Source: Paenibacillus whitsoniae (GTDB lineage: Bacteria; Bacillota; Bacilli; Paenibacillales; NBRC-103111). From it: a stretch of DNA of 64,000 bases. Position 1 is the stretch's first letter; each line of letters starts with the position of its first letter. A model generated the notes under the pieces. It did no database searches and was not told the DNA's origin. It saw only the letters and a program-made list of their open reading frames with translations. The stretch spans positions 27,626 through 91,625 of the forward strand of contig NZ_RXHU01000094.1 in assembly GCF_003955665.1 (NCBI RefSeq). Direction: 5' to 3'. Of this stretch, positions 1 through 8,470 are shown piece by piece. Both the position numbers and the translations under genes were made by a program.

Positions 1-1
1 T

Positions 2-1381
2 TCCAGCATCTTTGTGAACGGTACTGACCGTTGGCCTTGGCAGGATCCCGTTCATCGTACCTGGTCTTTTCAAGCACCGGCGGATGCGAAAAGCGGCGGC
101 TCCTTCTATCGCGAGATCAGCGAGCCGGTTCGCGCAGAGGTGTTGAATCAGGCAAGGGTGCTGTACCAGGTCCGCTTTAGCGCGCAAAACCTGATTCAGC
201 TTCTTGACGTGTACAAGTCGGATAAGCGGAGCGATCCTTTCCTATTTGACGGGGCGACGGCTTTTATCGTGAACAGCACGGCGGAGACGCAAATCCCGGC
301 AGCGATCAGGGAGGGGCTCCGAGGCATCAACTTGGCCGCATCAGGTCAAATACAGATGAAATTGGTCGATCAGCAGTATTTGATTAGTTATGTCAAATCC
401 GATCAGTTGGGTTGGTATTTGATCGACTATGTACCGGTTCAGAAAATATTGTCGCCGATCACGATGTCCCGTAACTTATTTTATATTTCGATCGGGCTTT
501 TGCTCGGCATGAGTGTATTGGCTTCTTTCCTGCTCTACCGGAATGTGCAGATTCCGCTCGTGAAGATGATTCAAAGCGTGCAAAAGGTGAAGCGAGGCGA
601 TTTATCGGTTCGGATCACGTATCGAGCGAAGAACGAATTTGATTTTCTCATTCAACGGTTTAATGAAATGGCGGAGCAAATTCAAGTGCTGGTCGAGGAT
701 GTGTACGCCGAGAAAATACGCTCACGCGAAGCGACGCTCAAGCAGCTGCAGTCGCAAATTCATCCCCATTTTTTATATAACTCGCTATTCTTCATTATTA
801 ATTCGGCGGAAATGGAAGATAAGGAGTCCGTCGTGGCGATGGCGCAAAATTTGGCTGAGTATTACCGTTACACAACGCGGGTTGAGAACCAGGTGGTCAG
901 GCTGCGAGATGAGCTCGATATGGCCCGCCACTATTTGAGCATCCAGACCCTGCGCATTCACAGGCTAACGTATGAGATTACCGTTCCAGACCCTATGCTG
1001 GAGGAGCGTATTCCGAGGCTGATCCTGCAGCCGCTCGTGGAGAACGCCATCGTTCACGGCATTGAGCGCAGCCTCGGGGGCGATCGCATCACGGTCACAG
1101 GCGAACAGGATGCGGAATTCAACAGGCTGATCGTGGAAGACAACGGCGCGGGACTCACCGATGACGCGCTCGAGCAGCTGCACAAGCAGCTTCAAACGGC
1201 TATGACGGACGAGATCGGCTGCGGCACCTGGAATGTGCATCATCGCTTAGTGTACCAATTCGGCCAAGGGTCAGGCCTACATTTGGAGCGGGGAGCCAGC
1301 GGCGGCGTCAGGTCGGTGCTGACGTGGAGACGCGATGCACAGCTGCAACAAGGGCCGAAGATGGAGGTGCCGGAGGCATGA
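2..1381 (+). CDS. YesM-type sensor histidine kinase (5' end off window)
   Basis: The reading frame is open to the left edge, so the gene is truncated by the window; 459 residues are visible against about 580-610 for complete members. Visible order: end of an extracellular Cache-like sensor, one membrane helix (about codons 157-177), a HAMP linker, then a His_kinase domain with the phospho-acceptor motif HPHFLYN (second His near codon 252 counted from position 14) and a C-terminal HATPase with LILQPLVENAIVHG and DNGAGL. It should sense an extracellular sugar-related signal and phosphorylate the regulator that follows, whose ATG overlaps this stop codon (ATGA). The Cys-rich sequence near the end (GCGTWNVHHRL) replaces the usual GIGLRNV glycine box. 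Confident as a family call; ligand unknown. Confidence 0.93.
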   Translation, partial: SSIFVNGTDRWPWQDPVHRTWSFQAPADAKSGGSFYREISEPVRAEVLNQARVLYQVRFSAQNLIQLLDVYKSDKRSDPFLFDGATAFIVNSTAETQIPAAIREGLRGINLAASGQIQMKLVDQQYLISYVKSDQLGWYLIDYVPVQKILSPITMSRNLFYISIGLLLGMSVLASFLLYRNVQIPLVKMIQSVQKVKRGDLSVRITYRAKNEFDFLIQRFNEMAEQIQVLVEDVYAEKIRSREATLKQLQSQIHPHFLYNSLFFIINSAEMEDKESVVAMAQNLAEYYRYTTRVENQVVRLRDELDMARHYLSIQTLRIHRLTYEITVPDPMLEERIPRLILQPLVENAIVHGIERSLGGDRITVTGEQDAEFNRLIVEDNGAGLTDDALEQLHKQLQTAMTDEIGCGTWNVHHRLVYQFGQGSGLHLERGASGGVRSVLTWRRDAQLQQGPKMEVPEA

Positions 1382-3000
1382 CAGAGCTTTTGATCGTCGA
1401 TGATGAAGTGCATGTGGTGGATCGTCTCTATGCAACGATAGACTGGGTGTCTATCGGCGTGGAGCAGGTGTACAAAGCGTACTCCGGCGAGGAAGCGTTG
1501 GAACTGCTGGGGCAGACGTCCATCGACATCGTACTGACCGATATTCAGATGCCCGGCATTACGGGCCTGCAGCTGATAGAGGCGATTAACCGCAGATGGC
1601 CGAAGACGAAATGCATTCTTTTATCCGGTTACTCGGATTTTAACTATGCCAAAGAAGCGATCCTGCAAGGCACGGAAGACTATTTACTCAAGCCTGTGAC
1701 GGAATCGGATCTGCTGGCGACGGTAAGCCGGGTGAAAGAGAAGCTGCAGCGCGAGTGGGAAGAAGTCGTTTCCAGGCAGCGATTAAGCTACACGTTAAAA
1801 GAAAATCTTCCGCTGCTGCGCGGCAATTTGCTGAACGATCTGCTTCAAGGCCGCAGCATGTCGCCCTCTTCGCTTCGCGACAAAATGAACATGCTGGAGC
1901 TGTCGGATTACCATGAGCAGGCTTTTGCCATTATGATGATCCGGCTCGAATCCCAGTTTCTAGAGTACGACATTTCCCGTCTGTCTTTGATGGAATATGC
2001 GATCGGCAACATGGTGGAGGAACTGTTCGGAGAGCGGTTCGACAGCTGGCATGCGAAGGATGCGCATGATTATCTCGTTTTTGTGATGAAAAAGAAGGGC
2101 GAGCCGGAAACGCCCGATAAGGAAGAGACGACGTGGCTGGAAAGGACGGCCTCCGTGCTGCAGTCGGCGGTCAACAACTACCTGAAAGGCAAGATTTCCA
2201 TTCTGGTCAGCACGTGGGGCGCCTTCCCTCAGGACTTGAACGGGCTCTATAACCGTTCGTTAAGCGCATTTCGCAAAAAGATCGGCAATGAACACGAATT
2301 GTTCATGCGGCTCGGCGATGAGCCTGTCCCTACGGAGCTGACGGCCCTGCAGCGGCTGTATGAGCCGCCTACACTGAATCATTTGCTAGAAGCCGCACGT
2401 TGGGACGATGTGGGGGAGAAGCTTGGCGTGATTTTCGATGAGATGGAAACAAGATACGCGGAGTCGCAGGAGCATCTGCTGGAAGTGTACTTTTCCATTG
2501 CTTCTGCCTATGCCTATATCGCCCATAAGAATGGTCGGCAATTGCATCAGCTGATCGGGCGGGACTATGACCGGATGACGGAAGGAATTCCGTTTCGGAC
2601 GGTGAACCAGCTCCGGGACTGGTCGATGCGGGCGCTGCGGTGCATGAAGGAGGACATGGATCAGGAGCGGAAAGACAGCCGCGTGTCGTTGATCAATGAG
2701 ATTCGTTCTTTTATTGAGCACAATTTGGCTAATGACGTTTCGTTGCAGTCGATCGCCGATCATGTCTATCTGCATCCCGTGTATGTATCCAAGATTTACA
2801 AATTGGAAACCGGGGATAACTTAAGCGACTATGTCAATCAGGTTAGAATGGATAAAGCGGCGCATCTGCTCAAGCATGGCCAGGATAAAATTTATGAAAT
2901 TGCGACACAGCTGGGCTATCAGCGTCCCCATTCGTTCAATCATGCGTTTAAAAAGCATTACGGCATGACGCCGCAGGAATATCGGGATCAGTATGCTTGA
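1378..3000 (+). CDS. YesN-type response regulator, AraC output
   Basis: 540 residues from the ATG at 1378, which overlaps the kinase stop codon and is preceded by GGAGG; an in-frame start at 1324 would lie inside the kinase gene and is less likely. The N-terminal receiver carries the acidic pair at D8-D9, the phospho-acceptor D55 (TDIQMPG) and the conserved lysine in YLLKPV. A long unclassified middle region follows, then two AraC helix-turn-helix motifs in the last 100 residues (SLQSIADHVYLHPVYVSKIYK and IYEIATQLGYQRPHSFNHAFKKHYG split by a short linker). Partner of the preceding kinase. Only 37 bases separate it from dgoD, so it is probably cotranscribed with that gene. Confidence 0.95.
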   Translation: MTELLIVDDEVHVVDRLYATIDWVSIGVEQVYKAYSGEEALELLGQTSIDIVLTDIQMPGITGLQLIEAINRRWPKTKCILLSGYSDFNYAKEAILQGTEDYLLKPVTESDLLATVSRVKEKLQREWEEVVSRQRLSYTLKENLPLLRGNLLNDLLQGRSMSPSSLRDKMNMLELSDYHEQAFAIMMIRLESQFLEYDISRLSLMEYAIGNMVEELFGERFDSWHAKDAHDYLVFVMKKKGEPETPDKEETTWLERTASVLQSAVNNYLKGKISILVSTWGAFPQDLNGLYNRSLSAFRKKIGNEHELFMRLGDEPVPTELTALQRLYEPPTLNHLLEAARWDDVGEKLGVIFDEMETRYAESQEHLLEVYFSIASAYAYIAHKNGRQLHQLIGRDYDRMTEGIPFRTVNQLRDWSMRALRCMKEDMDQERKDSRVSLINEIRSFIEHNLANDVSLQSIADHVYLHPVYVSKIYKLETGDNLSDYVNQVRMDKAAHLLKHGQDKIYEIATQLGYQRPHSFNHAFKKHYGMTPQEYRDQYA

Positions 3001-3037
3001 GCAATAAGCACGACCAAGACGAGAGGGGAAACGCAGG

Positions 3038-4186
3038 ATGAAAATTACAAAAATGGAATTGTTCAAGGTGCCGCCAAGATGGCTGTTTCTGAAAATCGAA
3101 ACAGATGAAGGCCTCACAGGCTGGGGAGAGCCTGTCGTCGAAGGCAAGGCGGACACTGTGGCTGCCGCTGTCGCAGAGATGAGCGAGCACATCATCGGCA
3201 CAGATCCGATGCGGATCGAGGATCTGTTTCAAGTGCTGTACCGCGGCGGCTTCTACCGCGGGGGGCCGATTCTGTCGAGCGCGATCTCGGGGATCGAGCA
3301 GGCGCTCTGGGATATCAAGGGCAAGTTCTACAATGCGCCCGTGTATGATTTGTTAGGCGGCGCGTGCCGCGAGCGGACGCGCGTGTACTCATGGATCGGC
3401 GGCGACCGGCCGAGCGATGTGGGGCAAGCGGCCAAAGCGCAGGTGGCCGCCGGATTTACCGCGGTGAAGATGAACGCCACCGAGGAAATGCACTACATCG
3501 ACTCGATCGGCAAAGTCGATGAGGCCATTGCCCGCATCGCGGCGGTGCGCGAGGCGGTCGGCAAGGAAGTCGGCATCGGCATCGACTTCCACGGCCGCGT
3601 GCATAAATCCATGGCGAAGATTCTCGCCAAGGAGCTGGAGCCGTACCGGCCGATGTTCATCGAAGAGCCGGTGCTGCCGGAAAACAACGAAGCGCTGCGC
3701 GAGATCGCGCGCTACACGTCCTGCCCGATCGCGACCGGCGAGCGGATGTATACGCGCTGGGGCTTCAAAGAGCTGCTCGCCCAAGGCATCGTCGACATCA
3801 TTCAGCCGGATCTGTCCCACGCCGGCGGCATTCTGGAAACGCGCAAAATCGCCGCAATGGCGGAAGCCTACGATATCGCTGTAGCTCCGCACTGCCCGCT
3901 GGGGCCGATCGCGCTGGCATCCTGCTTGCAGCTAGACACATGTTCCCCGAACGCTTTTATTCAGGAGCAGAGTTTGGGCATTCACTACAATCAAGGCAGC
4001 GATCTGCTGGATTACCTGATGGATCCGTCCGTATTCCAGTACGAGGACGGATTCGTGCGCAATTTGACGGCTCCGGGGCTTGGGATTGAAGTCAACGAAG
4101 CGAAGGTGCGGGAAATGGCTAAGATCGGCCACAACTGGAAGAACCCGGTCTGGCGTCAGGCGGATGGAACGGTAGCCGAGTGGTAA
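3038..4186 (+). CDS. dgoD: D-galactonate dehydratase (enolase superfamily)
   Basis: 382 residues, the usual length for DgoD, with a start like that of the enterobacterial enzyme (MKITK...PPRW.FLKIETDEG). Expected reaction: D-galactonate to 2-keto-3-deoxy-D-galactonate plus water, Mg-dependent, cytoplasmic. The metal and catalytic residues of the mandelate racemase subgroup are all present: D183 and H185 (GIDFHGR), E209 (FIEEP), E235 (ATGERMY) and H285 (VAPHCPLGP). The gene follows a kinase/regulator pair by 37 bases, suggesting a sugar-acid-responsive operon. No galactonate kinase or aldolase is visible nearby. A related acid-sugar dehydratase specificity cannot be excluded. Confidence 0.9.
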   Translation: MKITKMELFKVPPRWLFLKIETDEGLTGWGEPVVEGKADTVAAAVAEMSEHIIGTDPMRIEDLFQVLYRGGFYRGGPILSSAISGIEQALWDIKGKFYNAPVYDLLGGACRERTRVYSWIGGDRPSDVGQAAKAQVAAGFTAVKMNATEEMHYIDSIGKVDEAIARIAAVREAVGKEVGIGIDFHGRVHKSMAKILAKELEPYRPMFIEEPVLPENNEALREIARYTSCPIATGERMYTRWGFKELLAQGIVDIIQPDLSHAGGILETRKIAAMAEAYDIAVAPHCPLGPIALASCLQLDTCSPNAFIQEQSLGIHYNQGSDLLDYLMDPSVFQYEDGFVRNLTAPGLGIEVNEAKVREMAKIGHNWKNPVWRQADGTVAEW

Positions 4187-4215
4187 ACAGTCTTCGGACT
4201 TCAGCAGAAAGTCGT

Positions 4216-5064
4216 TCAAATCGTCAACGTGCTCACATATTCAGACAGGCTGATGCCTGTCTTTTTTTTGAACATTTTCCCAAAGGTGTGAACGTCGGAG
4301 TAGCCAACTTCTTGCGCGATCTCCGATACGCTCAACCCGGATTGCAGGGCCAGCTCTTTTGCTCGTTGGATCCGTACGCGCAACTGGTACTGGCTCGGGG
4401 GCATACCGAAGCAGGCTTTGAACTGAGAAATTAAATAGTTTTTGCTGAGACCGGAAATGCCTTCAAGCCGTTCATAGTTCATCGGTTTCTGAAAATGTTC
4501 AATCATATAATTTTTAACTAGAATCATTTTATTCATATTGGCATGAGGGGAACTGTCATGGGCGCGATACCGCAGCGGTATCGTCAATTCAGCCAAAATT
4601 TGCAGTAGCAGTCCCTGGGATTTGAGCTGCCGCTCCGGTTCGAGGTGCTTGTAGTTGCTGACCAGCTGGGTGAGCATCGCCTCCAGCGGATGGTTAAGAT
4701 AGTTGCCGAACTCATGATGTCCTCGCGTCCAAGATTGAAACGGCATCGCCTGCCCGCCAAAATGGAAGACCAGAGAAATGCAAATATAGGGCTCGCCGGA
4801 GATCGTATGTATGGCATTAAGCTCGTTCGGCTGGTGCATAAGCAGGTCGCCTTGCTTGGTCGTGTAGGTTTTGTCTTCGATCTGATAGATGGCCGTGCCT
4901 TTGACCACATACTGCAGGGCGTATTGAGGGAAGCTCCGTGTCGGCGTTCGCCAGCCTTCAGGTGCGTGGAATAAATGGGCGAGCGTGATATAAGGTGGGA
5001 AGGAAACCAGATTCAAATAAGGAAGCGTTTCCTCCGGGTTTAAAGGAACGAGATTCTTGTTCAT
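4216..5064 (-). CDS. AraC-family regulator with N-terminal cupin
   Basis: 282 residues from the ATG at 5064, chosen because AAAAGGA stands 8-9 bases upstream; a longer start at 5112 adds 16 residues without a better site. The N-terminal half is a cupin-like sugar-sensing fold (QYVVKGTAIYQIEDKTYTTKQGDLLMH split across the text as ...AIYQI... and ...GDLLMHQP...). The C-terminal 100 residues hold two helix-turn-helix motifs (YERLEGISGLSKNYLISQFK; VSEIAQEVGYSDVHTFGKMFK). One-component cytoplasmic sugar regulator; target unknown, with the oxidoreductase upstream on the same strand or dgoD as candidates. Its 3' end carries the plus-strand terminator of dgoD. Confidence 0.88.
   Translation of the reverse strand: MNKNLVPLNPEETLPYLNLVSFPPYITLAHLFHAPEGWRTPTRSFPQYALQYVVKGTAIYQIEDKTYTTKQGDLLMHQPNELNAIHTISGEPYICISLVFHFGGQAMPFQSWTRGHHEFGNYLNHPLEAMLTQLVSNYKHLEPERQLKSQGLLLQILAELTIPLRYRAHDSSPHANMNKMILVKNYMIEHFQKPMNYERLEGISGLSKNYLISQFKACFGMPPSQYQLRVRIQRAKELALQSGLSVSEIAQEVGYSDVHTFGKMFKKKTGISLSEYVSTLTI
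4243..4269 (+). terminator. Intrinsic terminator inside the convergent AraC gene
   Basis: On the plus strand AGACAGGC (4243-4250), a four-base loop, GCCTGTCT (4255-4262) and a run of eight T (4262-4269). It lies 57 bases after the dgoD stop but inside the last 20 codons of the AraC gene on the other strand, where the T-run is read as lysine codons. It would end dgoD transcription. Confidence 0.75.
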
Positions 5065-5192
5065 GACGGTCGTCCTTTTCGCGTGCGTTCTGTCTTGATT
5101 ACAATGTAACATAGGTCAGGAAAAACGAAAACCGTCTGACACATGCTCCCAGACGGTTTGCTGATCTTATGCGTCAATCAAGCGGAAAGGAT

Positions 5193-6434
5193 TTAATCGC
5201 CTGCGCGGAAAGCGTCGGGATCCAGCAGGCTCCAATGGCTTGGCGCATCTCCGAAGTCAGGAATCGCCAGCATTTCTCCGCCTCGAAGACAGGACTCATG
5301 CGCGATGAGCCCAGGCGCGAGATATTTGGCCGCATTCCACACGTGATTCGGCGGCAGCAGATCGGTGTGCAGCGCTTTGACGAAATCGTCCACTAAAAAC
5401 TGATGCGAGCCAAAATGACCGTTCGGAAGCCCATGGAAGGAAAGAGGCAACCGATGCTGCGGATGGACGATGGCGAAGGTGGAATGGAAGTCGTTTTTTA
5501 AAGTTGGGTGCAGATCCTGCTCGAGATCCATCAACTCCACGTAGGCATCCTGACAGCTTAAATCGCCGGTAAGATCGACGACGTCTCCCCAGGTTTTCGA
5601 TGTCCAAGCTGCGCCGCCTGCATGTTCTTCGAAGCTCCCTTCGGTCCCGTACATGCTCATGTATACGCTGTTCGGTCCGCCCCAGCCTACGCGCCGGAAT
5701 TCATTCAGGCGCAAAGAGCCGCCATCGGACGTGCTGACCAACGCGGTTTGATTGCTGAAAACATTGTCCCACAAGTTGGCGCCTTGTCGAAAGATACCGT
5801 CTTCGTGTTTGTCGACGTAGCCCAGACAAGCCACTTTCGTCGCTTTGGCTCCTGTGACGGAGAGAAGCATGCTGACGGAATGCGTGGGATAATACATCGG
5901 CGGAATGCCGGCCACCTTTTTCCAATCGTCTCCGCCGGAATATTTGAATGCGTCGTAAAAGCCATGGGACATGTCGTGCATATACTGGGCTTCGCCGTAT
6001 ACGAAATCGCCGAAGGAGCCTGCCTTAAACTTATCGCGGCACAAAATCGTGCTGGGATAGTAGTAACTTGTCTCCCCAGTCATGTATATAAGCCCTGTCC
6101 GAACGACTTCGTTCGTGATTTGCTCGATGTCCTCCAGCGATTGGGCCATCGGGACTGCGCAATAGACATGTTTGCCGGCGCGAAGCGCTTGAAGCGTGTG
6201 CGGACCGTGAAGATGGCGCTGTGTGAAAATGGCGACGGCATCGACATCTGAAGCAAGCAGCTCTTCGAGCGATGCGTAGCTTCGGGCGATGCGAAAGGCT
6301 TGGACGAACGCCTCTCTGCGGCTCGTTACGACTTCTGCCAAGGCGACCTCCTCGACGAAGGGATGGGCTTGCAAAAGGGGAATGAAGCATTTGGAAAATT
6401 GTCCTGCACCTACGACACCGATTTTAAATCCCAT
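5193..6434 (-). CDS. Gfo/Idh/MocA-family NAD(P)-dependent oxidoreductase
   Basis: 413 residues, start ATG at 6434 with GAGGAA upstream. The N-terminus is a Rossmann fold (GVVGAGQFSKCFIPLL), followed by the family motif around AVPMAQSLEDIEQI, which corresponds to the usual EKP-type segment but with CAVPMA in place of EKP, so the common catalytic lysine position is altered. The C-terminal half is the alpha/beta substrate domain. Members oxidise, reduce or epimerise sugars, inositols or glycosides. It shares its strand with the AraC gene (128-base gap) and is divergent from the LacI gene. Substrate cannot be read from sequence. Confidence 0.85.
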   Translation of the reverse strand: MGFKIGVVGAGQFSKCFIPLLQAHPFVEEVALAEVVTSRREAFVQAFRIARSYASLEELLASDVDAVAIFTQRHLHGPHTLQALRAGKHVYCAVPMAQSLEDIEQITNEVVRTGLIYMTGETSYYYPSTILCRDKFKAGSFGDFVYGEAQYMHDMSHGFYDAFKYSGGDDWKKVAGIPPMYYPTHSVSMLLSVTGAKATKVACLGYVDKHEDGIFRQGANLWDNVFSNQTALVSTSDGGSLRLNEFRRVGWGGPNSVYMSMYGTEGSFEEHAGGAAWTSKTWGDVVDLTGDLSCQDAYVELMDLEQDLHPTLKNDFHSTFAIVHPQHRLPLSFHGLPNGHFGSHQFLVDDFVKALHTDLLPPNHVWNAAKYLAPGLIAHESCLRGGEMLAIPDFGDAPSHWSLLDPDAFRAGD

Positions 6435-6467
6435 CGTGATTCCTCGCTTCTTTTAAAGTGTGGTATA

Positions 6468-6497
6468 AGCCCATTATAGGGCTGAACCCGGGGGTTC
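6468..6497 (-). promoter_or_regulatory. Promoter of the Gfo/Idh gene with overlapping palindromes
   Basis: On the minus strand a perfect -10 TATAAT (plus 6473-6478) sits inside the inverted repeat AGCCC-ATTATA-GGGCT (6468-6483). A second perfect palindrome, GAACCC-GG-GGGTTC (6484-6497), covers the spacer and the -35 position, where no good -35 hexamer is seen. Reads as an operator for a regulator of the oxidoreductase gene. Confidence 0.55.
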
Positions 6498-6540
6498 GTA
6501 TTTAGCCGGAAATATGAAATAGGTGTCCATAATTCCGATT

Positions 6541-6568
6541 TTGCAAAATCTATAACACGTGTTACGAT
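6541..6568 (+). promoter_or_regulatory. LacI-gene promoter containing a LacI operator
   Basis: TTGCAA (6541-6546), 16-base spacer, TACGAT (6563-6568). The 12-base palindrome TAACACGTGTTA (6553-6564) fills the spacer. The same layout recurs upstream of the alpha-mannosidase, so the LacI protein probably represses both, itself included. Confidence 0.75.
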
Positions 6569-6588
6569 AGCGTAAAGAGGTGTAGACG

Positions 6589-7617
6589 ATGACCCGCAAG
6601 CGAGTGACGAGTTTTGATGTAGCCAAACGGGCGGGCGTATCCCGCAGTGTCGTGTCCGCCGTGCTGAATGGCACGCAAGGGATCGGCGTCAGCCCGGAAA
6701 CCCGTGAAGCCGTACTGGCGGCGATCAAGGAATTGAATTACCATGTGGATTCGCAGGCAAGGGCGATGCGCACCGGGCAAAGCAGCTGCCTGGCTGCGTT
6801 CGGAGATACAGGCAATCCGCTGTTCCTCCAGGTGCTGGAAGGCATTCAGCAAGCTTGCCTTGCCCGGCGATATCATATTCTGATCTGCGGTCAGGAAGAC
6901 GGAGAGGCGCGTGAGCGGCTGCTGGAGCTCTATCTTCAGAATCGCATTGACGGGATTATTACGCTGGACCCGGTATCGTACTGCGACGAGCAGTGGGCTG
7001 CCGAAGTGAACCGGCTGCAAGTGCCTTACGTCTCCATTGAAGGCTATGCAGAGAATGACAGCGTCATTTCCGTTCAGGCCGATTACTACAAAAGTGTGAT
7101 GGATGCGCTGGCGTATATGTCGCGGGATACCGCGCTGCCTCCGCCGATCTATGTGCACCTGCACAACAATGATAATTTGGCGAGCAATTGGGCGGAAAAG
7201 AGACGAGAGCAGGCGTATACCGACTGGTGCGCGAATCGGCGCGTTGAGCCGCGTATTGAGAGACTGCATGCAGATGACGAGTTGGGCCTGCGGCGCGTGC
7301 TGCAGCGATTGCAGGCGGAGGTGGCTGGCATTCCGCCGCTGCTGTTCAATTGGGCGATGGGCGCGATAGGCACCTATCGGGCAGCCTGGGAGCTGGACCT
7401 TCGGGTCGGCGAGCATGTAAAGCTGATGGCAGCGGACGATACACTGCGAGTGAACCGCCATCTGGTTCCTTCCCTGAGCATGATGGAAATTCCTTATGCG
7501 GCCATGGGGGCTGAAGCCGTCGCCGCACTGTTCAGTCAGATCGACAAGGGGGAGCCTTTGGAGGGAAGGGAAGCACGGTTTTTACAAGCGAAGCTGCATC
7601 CTGGCGAGAGTATATAG
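6589..7617 (+). CDS. LacI-family transcriptional repressor
   Basis: 342 residues. The N-terminal helix-turn-helix (SFDVAKRAGVSRSVVSAVLN, about residues 6-25) and hinge are typical of the family, followed by a periplasmic-binding-protein-like sugar domain (ATGQSS is replaced by RTGQSSCLAAFGD; DGIITLDPVS; LKLMAADD-like segment VKLMAADDTLRV). RBS GAGG lies upstream of the ATG at 6589. The palindrome TAACACGTGTTA occurs in its own promoter and twice before the GH38 gene 2 kb downstream, which points to autoregulation and to control of alpha-mannoside use. The inducer is unknown. It is divergent from the oxidoreductase gene. Confidence 0.92.
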   Translation: MTRKRVTSFDVAKRAGVSRSVVSAVLNGTQGIGVSPETREAVLAAIKELNYHVDSQARAMRTGQSSCLAAFGDTGNPLFLQVLEGIQQACLARRYHILICGQEDGEARERLLELYLQNRIDGIITLDPVSYCDEQWAAEVNRLQVPYVSIEGYAENDSVISVQADYYKSVMDALAYMSRDTALPPPIYVHLHNNDNLASNWAEKRREQAYTDWCANRRVEPRIERLHADDELGLRRVLQRLQAEVAGIPPLLFNWAMGAIGTYRAAWELDLRVGEHVKLMAADDTLRVNRHLVPSLSMMEIPYAAMGAEAVAALFSQIDKGEPLEGREARFLQAKLHPGESI

Positions 7618-7722
7618 GATTATAAGCTCGAACGACGTAGTTTATGTTGAAGCACCATTTTGAAAAATGCGGCAATGATTATGGAGTTTTGTTGATCCGG
7701 CATTCTCGGGGTAGGGTGGAAG

Positions 7723-7900
7723 CCTGCGGAAAGGCAGGTTTTCTGCACAAAAGTGGGGGATTTTACAAAATGCCTGCGATTCAGCAGTTTTAATGGCCAA
7801 ATTCGCGCAAAGAGGAGGTTCTCGACGAAAATTCCTGCTTCATTGCAGGAATTTCATGGGATCAGGAGCGGGAAGAGGAAAATTCCTGCATTTTGGCAGG
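7723..7900. repeat. Array of four CCTGC-six-base-loop-GCAGG palindromes
   Basis: CCTGC-GGAAAG-GCAGG (7723-7738), CTGC-GATTCA-GCAG (7774-7787), a 10-bp-arm copy AAATTCCTGC...GCAGGAATTT (7829-7854) and CCTGC-ATTTTG-GCAGG (7885-7900). Centres are 50, 61 and 51 bases apart. GAAAATTCCTGC is repeated exactly at 7827 and 7878. Similar elements with 52-base spacing lie at the right end of the window. Confidence 0.75.
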
Positions 7901-8010
7901 CTTGATGCGCCACTCGAATGCTTTCACGATTCCTCATTTCCATGTGCAGTGCCGAAAATCAACCTCATGGCGGATGCTTGTTCTACAAGTAAGCCTATCG
8001 TATACATAAA

Positions 8011-8050
8011 AAATCCCCCTTTCGATCTACGAGAATCGTGAGGGGGATTT
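8011..8050. terminator. Bidirectional terminator-like hairpin
   Basis: AAATCCCCCT (8011-8020) pairs with AGGGGGATTT (8041-8050) around a 20-base loop that itself contains CGAT/ATCG. A/T-rich tails follow on both strands. It most likely ends the small minus-strand gene that stops at 8063. Confidence 0.75.
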
Positions 8051-8062
8051 TAGTTTTATAAA

Positions 8063-8317
8063 TTAGAAGGGGCGGACCGGGCAAAAAGGTCGTCCGGCAT
8101 CAACCAGAAAAATGGCCAGTAAATCAAACAGGACTAAGGGGAGTATAAAAGGCAAGAAAGAAACGTGTGCTTTGGAATGGTTTCTCGCTTGTTTTAAATA
8201 GACCTTTGTGCCGCTTACTTTCACGATCGTGCCTCGGAATGTGCCCTGCGTCGTCTTAATCAAGACTTCACGATGGATGTGCTTCTTGCAAATCGAATAC
8301 GCATCGGATTGTTTCAA
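8063..8317 (-). CDS. Small hypothetical protein with Sm/SH3-like strand region and C-terminal membrane helix
   Basis: 84 residues. The start is TTG at 8317, supported by AAAGGGGG eight bases upstream on the minus strand. The first 50 residues include a beta-rich segment (REVLIKTTQGTFRGTIVKVS, GTKVYLK) resembling Sm-like or SH3-like small barrels. Residues 52-72 are hydrophobic (FLPFILPLVLFDLLAIFLVD), a likely membrane helix. Small proteins of this shape (DAY..C..H..R pattern, short barrel, hydrophobic tail) are common in Paenibacillus, without assigned function. It sits between the LacI gene and the GH38 gene but on the opposite strand, with its own terminator, so it need not belong to that regulon. 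Confidence 0.72.
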   Translation of the reverse strand: MKQSDAYSICKKHIHREVLIKTTQGTFRGTIVKVSGTKVYLKQARNHSKAHVSFLPFILPLVLFDLLAIFLVDAGRPFCPVRPF

Positions 8318-8470
8318 AGTTATAACCCCCTTTCTAGCTTTTCTATTCTAGTATATGTTCGTTCGATAGAACGGTGCGTGCTTTAGGAGTTTAATCGTGC
8401 AAATAGGAAGGGGGAGGAAAACACGGTCGGTTATGTTGCAGAGCAAGGGGATTTATATGCCCTAGACCTA

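Larger units (their letters stand above)
7618..8062. other. Gene-free stretch with four CCTGC hairpins
   Basis: No credible gene in these 445 bases; an 82-codon open frame (7793-8041) runs through a terminator and has no homology signal. It holds four short inverted repeats built on CCTGC/GCAGG, all with a six-base loop and spaced about 50-61 bases (see the repeat entry), and the terminator at 8011-8050. The first hairpin (7723-7738, followed by TTTT) could end the LacI transcript. Confidence 0.7.

Noticed and set aside
7793..8041. 82-codon open frame on the plus strand
   Set aside because: Low-complexity reading, crosses two palindromic repeats and the terminator at 8011-8050, no recognisable domain.
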